From positions 35,442,552 through 35,506,551 of the forward strand of contig OX419756.1 in NCBI GenBank assembly GCA_948567375.1: 64,000 nucleotides of DNA, read 5' to 3'. The stretch is from Lunularia cruciata. Taxonomy: Eukaryota > Streptophyta > Marchantiopsida > Lunulariales > Lunulariaceae. The notes beneath the pieces are model-generated. The model was not told the origin of the DNA. It did not search any database and saw only the letters and a program-made list of their open reading frames with translations. This document shows positions 57,000-64,000 of the stretch, one piece after another; position 1 is the stretch's first letter, and every line of letters starts with the position of its first letter. The position numbers and the translations under genes are program-made.

Positions 57000-57990
57000 A
57001 AGTACTTCAAAGATGCTTGGAAGCATACAAAGCTTCCAAGCTTTGTATGCTTGAGTAATTGAGTCATTACGCTCAAAAGCATCGGAAGGACACTAGGCCT
57101 TGAAGAATTCTATTAAGAAAATTCTTTCATTGGGGTATTGGTGGCCTACAATGTACAAGGACACTCATGCCCATATCCAAAGGTGTGATGCATGTCAAAG
57201 AATAGGAAAGCCGATGGCTACTTCCTAATAGCCTTTGAGACCAATTTTTCCATTGGCCCTATTTGAGAAATAGGGAACTGATTTTGTGGGTCCAATTCAA
57301 TTTGTGACCCACTTCACAAGGAAGAGATATATCTTGGTGTGCATTGATTATGCTACCAAGATGGTTGAAGCTGAGGCAATTCGGAAAGATAATGCAAAAA
57401 TAGTTGTAGAATTTTTCTTTTGAAACATCATTTCAAGTTATGGATATCCTCTAGAATTGGTCAATGATTGGGAGACTCATTTTTTGAACTCCATGGTGGA
57501 AGCATTAACCAAATACTTGCAAATTAAACATCAAAAGACAACTCCTTATAATCCTAAAGCAATTGGACTAATGGAGAAAGTGAATGGATTGCTGTGAAAA
57601 ATTTTGACATAAGGTGACTATCAATTTTACCTACAATTAGGACACAAAGTTACCTCCAGATTTGTGGGCATATGGAACAACCAAAAAGATTACAACCAAA
57701 CAGACTCCATATTTTCTGACATATAGATTGCATCCCATACTATTAGTTGAATTTGGAGTATTATCATATTGAATCCTTTGTAAGGAATGATTGTTGGAGG
57801 AAGAAAGTCAAGATCTTTGGATCCATTAATTGATGTGGTTAGAAGAGAAAAGAGACAATGCAATGCAAACCATGAAGGAAGTACAAGGCCAGTGGAAAGT
57901 TAGGCATGATATGAGAATAAAGCCTATTGTTGTTCAAGAGTGTGATTTGGTGTTATTATAAGACAATTGCTGAATATCTTTTCCAAGAAA
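57000..57990 (+). pseudogene. T2 integrase (broken)
   Basis: The HHCC region is near 57060-57200 (HAHIQRCDACQR). The core keeps GTDFVGPIQF (57270), CIDYATKMVEAEAI (57345), LVNDWETHFLNSM (57457) and YNPKAIGLMEKVN (57550) with the expected Asp, Asp, Glu; several stops follow. The C-terminal part runs to about 57990. Confidence 0.85.
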
Positions 57991-58131
57991 GTTGCTTAAG
58001 GTAGATGAGGCTATACCGTGTGATGTATACTTATGAAAATGGCTCTATTCAACTTGCAGACCTGGAAGGTAATTCCTTTGACACTCAAGTGCATGGATAG
58101 AGAGTTAGAAAATATTGGACCATGGACTTGG

Positions 58132-58720
58132 TGTAATACTCCGAGGACAAAAGAAGAGAGAGAAAAAAAATTACACACTCAACATTTGGTCTAGGTCCTA
58201 TCTGGTTGGTCAAACAAGCTTTGACTAGAGGGAATTTTAGGGAATCTTCTTGTTGGAGTCTCAGAATCACATAAGGTACCGTTGGAAAGCTCTCAACGAG
58301 ACAAACTAGGGGGAGGGAAGGCTAGGCTTTCCTTTGTTGGATGGGGTGGGCATTTGCACATTTTTGAGGCCTAATTCATCCGTTTAGGCCTCCAAAATTG
58401 CCTTCAAAGATTTTAGGCAGATTTTGGTTCCTACTCTATTAGTATAAGTCCCCTTTTGGTATGACCTCTTTCTGATCTGTTTAATCTATCATGTGTAACA
58501 TCCTTCTAGATGTTACCAAACCAATTCTCACCTTTAAATCATATGTCTAGCTATTGGTTCTAAGGTTCTCAAGTCTATTTTGGTTTCTACTCTATTTGTA
58601 GAGATACTCTTTTGGTGATACTTCTATCAAATCTATTTTGACCATCATGTATAACATCATTCTAGATGTCACCAAACCAAATTTCACATCTAGATCATAT
58701 GGCTAGCTCTTGGTATTACA
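58132..58720 (-). repeat. Solo LTR of the V chromovirus family
   Basis: TGTAATACC to GTATTACA on the minus strand, with an internal deletion of about 150 bp (near 58192). A perfect CTTGG target duplication flanks it (58127-58131, 58721-58725). It lies between the T2 integrase and the T2 3' LTR. Confidence 0.93.
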
Positions 58721-58784
58721 CTTGGACTTGTATAAAGATCCCAAAGCTGATGTTTGCAAGGATGCTCACATTTGAGAGAGGAGG

Positions 58785-60238
58785 TATGTGGTACCCATAT
58801 TTTTCATTTTAATGGTTTTAAAGAAGAAGTGCATTGTTAAAGCAAAAGGAAGGCTAAATGGGGAAGAAATAAGAAGAATCGTGTGTTTGGCATAGACCCA
58901 AAGTTGACCTTGGGTCAGAGTCAGACAGATGGAAGAATGAAGTTAAAGATAGAGGACTTCATATTGGGTTTTGCAACCCAATCCAAAGGACCTATAACAA
59001 CTTTCTCTTGGGTTCAGCCAATCAAGAAATTAGGTGTAAAGAAAGCAAATACCTCAAGATCAAGATGATATTAAGAGTGACAAAAAACAAACATGTAGAA
59101 TTATTGTGTCAAATGAAGATCAATTGAAGAATGACCAATCAATGAAAGACTACAAAATTGAGACTTTGTTGTGGGCATTTAAAAATATCATGACAATATC
59201 CCATGCCTCTCAATAGTTATCCCAAAGGAGTTAGAATCTTAGGTTTTGAGGAGGGTTTGATCTTTCAGCGACTGAGAATAAGGAAGCACACAATGGCCCC
59301 AAAGTCTACTTGGAAAGAATAACAAGAATTGTGATTATGGGTGTGTAATTCATGATAAGAATTGTTGTCAAGCACTTGTTACTCTCTTTTGGGTGTACTC
59401 TCTGCCTGAGAGATTAAAGACAAACTCAAGAAGAACTAATTGTTATGTTTTACTTTCTATTTGACCATTTTTTACTTGTATCTCCGTAGGACTAAAATAT
59501 CCATTTCTACATGTGTGTGGTATTGTGATATTTAGCTAAGTATAACAAGTACTTGAGAGATAGCATTTATATAGATAAAGGATGGTCCTACATTAGTCAT
59601 GATTACTAAAGTTAGTCATATCTAAGATAGAGGGACCTTTTTTAAGAGGAAGTGGAAAAGATGAGCACCACTATTTTGGATTCTAATGTGTTGGCTTTGT
59701 ATTATTCCTAAGAAGTTGGGTTTGAGGAAAGAGTTGAGAACTCTTGGGCCCACAAGCCTTTTTGTTTTGGATTCTTCTACAGTCCAAGGATAGCCAATGT
59801 GAAGGAATCCTTGACTTAGTTATTGGGTCAAGATAAGATCAAATGCTTAGTGGAATATGCCCATGTGGATGGATATTTCTTTATACTTTTTGACTTGACT
59901 TGACTTTTATTTAGCCTAGTAACTTGAGTTACTTTGGTAAATATTAACTTTAGTGCATAACTATTTCACAAGTATATAAGCAAGGGATGAGGAGGTACTT
60001 ATCATATTTTCATTTGCAACTATCTCTCTCATTGAGTTCTCTTGAGCAATGTCTTGAATCTTGGAGTGTTAGCCTTGAAGGAGTATGATGGAGTTGGGGT
60101 TCTTTGCCTTCTTAGTCCATGGTGCGCAACCATAATAGCTTTCAGAGGTTCATCCTTAGTGAGAGACAAGCCGGCTCATAGGACAAACTTTACTTACTAA
60201 TTAGTGCAAAAGTGATACTTGTTGGATTGTCATATCTA
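58785..60238 (+). repeat. T2 3' LTR, interrupted by a solo LTR
   Basis: It starts TGTGGTACCC after a purine tract TTGAGAGAGGAGG (58770-58782) and ends near ATTGTCATA. It matches the two parts of the 5' LTR. A 686-bp insertion (59493-60178) splits it. Confidence 0.82.
59493..60178 (+). repeat. Solo LTR of the T1 family
   Basis: It matches the T1 3' LTR (about 17490-18087) along most of its length and is flanked by TAGGAC at 59487-59492 and 60179-60184. The first bases read TAAAAT where TG would be expected; the end is CTCA. The element body has been lost by LTR-LTR recombination. Confidence 0.85.
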
Positions 60239-61000
60239 CACTTAATAGGGATGTAGTACATGCCCTTGCTTTTGATACTACCATGGCTACTCAGATTGAG
60301 CAGATGGAGCAAAGATTGGCTAGCATGGCCTTAGCTCAAAGGAGATCATATTTAGGTGTTGAAGCTTTGAACTCTTATGTTGGTGATAGAGATATCTTGG
60401 TGTTCTTGTGTGGAGTAGCATAGGTAGATGCATTTGGAAAAATGACTAGGAATGAAATATGTGCTCTAAAGCCTAAAGGAGTATTTGTGGAGTTGACCAA
60501 CAAAGAGGAGAGGCTGGTAGACAAGTCAAACTCTTGTAGTCATTCATACTCTTTGAGGCATTACAAATGACATCCATACCTCCTAGACATCCTATTCCAA
60601 GTGTGGTAGGTGGTGATAGACTGCATGATAGACTAGATGCTAGTCAACCACCTACTACTACACAAATTTAGTCTAGCATGATATTGGGGGCAACTCAATT
60701 GATTATATGCTTCCCTTTATTCTTAGCCAATGATATGTTTACTTTGGAAGTTGACTAAGCTCTAGTATTTTGATTGGCTACCATACTTTGTGAGAGTAGG
60801 GATGATGTGGTTCCTACTTCTAGGGCAAAGGTGGTTGATAGTAGAGTTGACTTGGTTGAGGAGCATGGATACGCTTAGTGACTAGTGGTATGGCAGGTAG
60901 TAGCTACTAGATTGGAGGAGTTACCAGCCATACCTACCTTTGAGTGAGTTGATTCACACCTAAAGTTGTCCTATTGGATAACTAGAGGGGGATTTTCCAT
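60239..61000 (+). pseudogene. MT-gypsy B, gag tail and spacer to the protease
   Basis: Resumes copy B after T2. MATQIEQMEQRLASMALAQRRS at 60284 equals the copy A text at about 13910-13850, and YVGDRDILVFL follows. Remnants of the spacer (CESRD, ATRLEELPA) reach about 60940. Many stops. Confidence 0.78.
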
Positions 61001-61430
61001 TTGGTAGGACCTTTAGAGAAGGTCTATACACCTCAAAGGGTCTTATTAGATTTTATTGTGTAGCCTCTTATGTTGGAAAGGGCTATGGTTGTTGCTAGAG
61101 CTACAAAAGACCAATGTGGAAAGGTGTCCCTTTCAGATCCATACATCTCGAAGGGGTGGTTCTACACAATACATTGTCCATGGAGAGCTCATTGTCCAGA
61201 TTCAACCCAATCATCTAACTAATAGTTCTATGGTGAGAGTTTAAGCTATTACAACAATAGGAGAGTCATATGATGTGCTAGTTGGTGGAGCAATGTTATA
61301 CCCCATGGGTTTCAATATTGTCTATTGGAAAAGATAGCCTCTTATAGACCAAATTGGCTGTTAGGTAAGGGAAAAGTATGTTGCCTACCAATACGCTTTA
61401 GTAGTGGCAGTCTTGGCTCATTATAGTCAA
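61001..61430 (+). pseudogene. MT-gypsy B protease (broken)
   Basis: RVLLDFIV*PLMLERA near 61035: the DSG triad has become DFI, and the TAG is at the same codon as in copy A. ESYDVLVGGAMLYPMGF is kept near 61265-61315. A frameshift divides the two parts. Confidence 0.78.
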
Positions 61431-61435
61431 GGACT

Positions 61436-62700
61436 ATGGCATTAGTTTCAGTATTCAATGGTTTTGTTACTTGGCTTGGTGAGTTATTGGAAGAGAACAC
61501 TCATGGAGAGGATTCTCCAGTACTAGAAGAGATCACTAGGATTTGGAGTATGAGTAGGATCATTCCATCCACCTTGAATGTTCCATTGTGGAGTTTTGAG
61601 GAGGCATTGCAACAACATGCGGATCAGTTTGTGCAATAGGCTTGGAGTGGAGACTTTATACCACTAGGAGTCCAGTGTGAGGATGAGTCACTTATCTTAT
61701 CACCTTTGGATACCACACTCATTGCTTGGCTATATCTAATAGAAGGAGTATGTCTATTGGAGCTTTCTGGTAAGAAAAACACTAAACTAGCTATGGTATT
61801 AAAAATAGGTATACATGTACAAAGGTATTTGTATGTGGAGAGAGATAAGACTGCTAGGTGAGTCTCTTTACATCATGTGGCACACTTGGCCTATCAATAT
61901 CCCAAGTTAATCTTGATATCAACAATACAGGGTTACCAAAAGACCCTACTAATAGACATTTCCTTGATAGGGCATAGGATTTAGAGAGACATGGCCCCAT
62001 TCATTTAGTGAGTTTTGGATGGCCATGTAAGGGATATACCCATGCTAGCTGAGGTCATTGTCTCTAAGGTGTATTTTATGAGATGTTACATATACTACAA
62101 GATCTCCAGGTTCATTAGTCTGTTTCTCCAACCTACATATTGGAGAATGTCCTTTTTAGGGGTGATCCTTGTACACAAGTGGTGGTGAGTACACATCAAG
62201 TCTATTTTTAGATGGGACTTATCATGTAATTGTATGCAACTAGAGTGGGATCACATGCTCATCATCTTTGTCTTTGGTGGATGAATCTCTTACATAGAGA
62301 GGTTCTACAACATGCTTATAATGGGATTCAATGACTAGACCACCTTACTATTGATAATATTTTGGATGTTGGATGCTAATCTTAGAGAATAATAGTAGTT
62401 GATAGGTCACCTATGGTAGTGGTGAACCTTTTTGGATAGCCTAGAGTTACTTTACCCACACCTATGAGTTTCCCAAGTGCCCATGCTTTTTGAGCGAGAG
62501 GTCTTGGACTTGTTTGGGACTCACAATTATAGTACTTGGTGGAGCCCCATGCCAATGAGAGGGAGCACGTGCTAGGTTTTCATATCGGTATTATTGTTGT
62601 TACAATAGTGTTAGAGGCATCTAAAGTGTTAAGTGTTAGGTCATGCTATGGACTTGAATTGTTGGACTTGGATTGTGAGCCTTGGCTTGGCAAAACAGCA
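61436..62700 (+). pseudogene. Cytosine-C5 DNA methyltransferase domain of MT-gypsy B
   Basis: The N-terminal part is open at 61436-61639 (VFNGFVTWLGELLEEN, PSTLNVPLWSFEEALQQHADQ). Motif I survives as VCLLELSGKKNTKLA near 61750, with the Gly-rich loop damaged, then RYLYVERDKTAR. Motif IV is LVSFGWPCKGY with the Cys codon at 62026-62028. Motif VI is YILENV (62143-62151 for Glu-Asn-Val). Motif VIII is HHLCLWWMNLL near 62260. The C-terminal part (PMVVVNLFG, HAF, GLGLVWDSQL, ANEREHVLGFH) is near 62405-62590. The same order and position as in copy A prove that the domain belongs to the family. Not functional here. Confidence 0.85.
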
Positions 62701-63047
62701 TAGGAAGCACTTGATAGACATCACCACTTTGACACTTGTGAGCTCTGTGCATATCAAAATGATTCAAGCACATGTTGGGTGTGATGAACAGAGTGGGTAA
62801 GGTATTCTTGGGACACAACCAATGGCTACTAGTGAGAGTGGTCTATGTGGGGTCCATCCATGTGAGCATGGTCTACTTGGGTAAAACACTTGGTCTACTT
62901 GGGATGCAACTAGAGGACATATGGAGCTTGTAGCTAGAGCAAAGAGTTTTTTCCAAACTAAGGTTAGGAACTCTAGTAGTTGGGGGCATGAAATTATTGC
63001 TCCCAAGGGTCCAGTGTAATAACTAATCAGTATGTCTTCCACTCATA
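62701..63047 (+). pseudogene. MT-gypsy B linker to RT (cut)
   Basis: Matches the linker of copies A and C (CACATGTTGGGTGTGATG, GAGGACATATGGAGCTTG, GGGGGCATGAAATTA). Copy homology stops at about 63047, where inverted element-U sequence begins; RT, integrase and PHD of copy B lie outside the window or are lost. Confidence 0.8.
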
Positions 63048-64000
63048 CAATGCACCTCTTTATATTTGCCTCTTCAAACCTCAAAATTGTTACTACTCCG
63101 ATCCAATGTCAACCTCAACTTTGGCTTCCAAACCCAATTCTACTTCACAAATTTCCCCTTCCTTGGATCTATCTAATACTAATACATCCTCTACTAATTA
63201 TATCACTTCTTCACTATAATCTGCAACTAAGATCATGGGTAATCTATCTACATCTTTATCCTTTGACCTTTCTCTTCTAATGTCTTAGGTAACTCACCCA
63301 ACAACACTTGCACCCCCATCTCTCTTACTTTGGATAAGATATTCCTCTTTGTCTTGCTCTAAATCTCATCTAACTCCTTCCTTGCTAAATCTAATCTGAG
63401 ACAAACATTCTCTCTTGCCTCTAACATCTTCCTATCTACTCTCTCTCTTAAACTAATCAATAACTTTAACTTCAAATTTACATCCTTCGCTTTCTTCTTC
63501 CTTGTCTCTTGCACTAGCAATTTCAATTTGTGTAATCTTACTTCATGGAATTGAACTTTAGATACCATATTGAGCATCACCTTCACTCTCATTACTACTT
63601 CATCAACTATCTATGGCCTAGGTATCTTCAATTTTTCTCTTTCCACATGCAACTCCTCCCTGTACATCTTCACCTTGTCTTCCAACTCGGCTTTCAATGC
63701 TTCCTTCTCCTTTGTATTCTCCTTTGCACTTCTAGTCCTCTGATTAACCCTTGCAATCTTTCCTCCTTATTGCACACAATCAATTCTCTTTGCCATGCTT
63801 GGTCTTTCTCTACCACACTCATTTTCAAGCTATCCAACTCTTGTCCCATCATTGTTGCCATAGCCTTCAAATGAATAACTTCTAGTTGAGTATCATGCAT
63901 TTCTGCCCTCAATTCCTTAGTCTTCTCCATCTGCTCCCTTCAATCTTTGTCTTGCTTTGCCATTGCCTTGCCTCTCTTTACAAAGTCTTTTGTTAGGCTC
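63048..64000 (-). pseudogene. Second copy of the element-U coiled-coil region
   Basis: Read on the minus strand it encodes MEKTKELRAEMHDTQLEV, HLKAMATMMGQELDSLK (63930-63694) and MLNMVSKVQFHEVRLHKLKLL, LREKVD-like text, NVCLRLDLARKELDEI (63592-63359). These match 50390-50992 of element U. The heptad-like Leu/Glu/Lys pattern indicates a long coiled coil. The copy begins at its junction with MT-gypsy B and leaves the window at 64000. Function unknown. Confidence 0.6.

Larger units (their letters stand above)
41211..60238 (+). mobile_element. Tat/Athila-like element T2 with nested insertions
   Basis: T2 sits in the gag of MT-gypsy B. Its 5' LTR (41211-41726 plus 51793-52036) and 3' LTR (58785-60238) match each other apart from insertions. 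The primer-binding site and gag-pol lie between. The flanks AGATC (before 41211) and ATATC (after the LTR end) fit a target duplication with one mismatch, and the gag of B joins correctly across it. Own length without insertions is about 8 kb. Confidence 0.8.

Noticed and set aside
57000-57060. Hairpin around AAGCTTTGTATGC near 57030
   Set aside because: A short inverted or direct repeat (GCATACAAAGCTTCC) within degenerate pol; too small and isolated to mean anything.
1-64000. tRNA, rRNA, CRISPR array or riboswitch
   Set aside because: None recognised by eye; the repeats present are LTRs, minisatellites and tandem duplications.

Overview
This window looks like nuclear DNA of a land plant with a large, repeat-rich genome. 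It holds nested, mostly decayed Ty3/gypsy LTR retrotransposons around one gene island of about 6 kb, with one intact protein-coding gene, an F-box protein at 35183-36811. I see no rRNA, tRNA, CRISPR array or bacterial-type operon. The species cannot be named; a fern, gymnosperm or other non-angiosperm lineage is only a guess from the element types.

The most interesting content is one Ty3/gypsy family, called MT-gypsy here, present as three copies. Copy C (+) covers 1-4036 (3' half only). Copy A (-) covers 7176-17110 and is the most complete. Copy B (+) covers 37609-41210 and resumes at 60239-63047. Copy A reads gag with zinc knuckles, aspartic protease, a cytosine-C5 DNA methyltransferase domain, reverse transcriptase, RNase H, integrase and a C-terminal PHD finger. 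The methyltransferase has its motifs in canonical order (I, IV with Pro-Cys, VI with Glu-Asn, VIII, IX/X) and sits between protease and RT. It recurs at the same place in copy B. The element thus appears to have carried both a DNA-methylation writer and a possible histone reader. Its ends are also odd: a 5' block L, but a 3' end R-L-R, which resembles the split direct repeats of tyrosine-recombinase retrotransposons although the integrase is an ordinary DDE enzyme.

Layout. 1-4036: MT-gypsy C. 4037-7175 and 17111-18087: a Tat/Athila-like element (T1) whose integrase is split by copy A, with a short target duplication. 18088-18584: a degenerate minisatellite. 18585-25217: chromovirus V1 (-) with LTRs, near-perfect target duplication and chromodomain. 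25218-30417: AT-rich DNA with an unidentified broken gene (26546-27367), tandem duplications and a palindrome. 30418-30999: truncated solo LTR of the V family. 31000-37600: gene island with the F-box gene. 37609-63047: MT-gypsy B, interrupted by Tat-like element T2 (41211-60238). The 5' LTR of T2 is interrupted by an unclassified element U (41727-51792). U is interrupted by chromovirus V2 (42928-50037), and V2 carries a foreign, promoter-like 1.25-kb segment (46411-47666). Two solo LTRs (58132-58720 and 59493-60178) also lie in the T2 part. 63048-64000: a second, inverted copy of the coiled-coil part of U.

Apart from the F-box gene, every coding region carries stops or frameshifts, so these are fossils. 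The same domain order in independent copies supports the architectures. The chromodomain of V1/V2, the PHD finger of MT-gypsy and its methyltransferase suggest that several families here interacted with chromatin, but that is inference.
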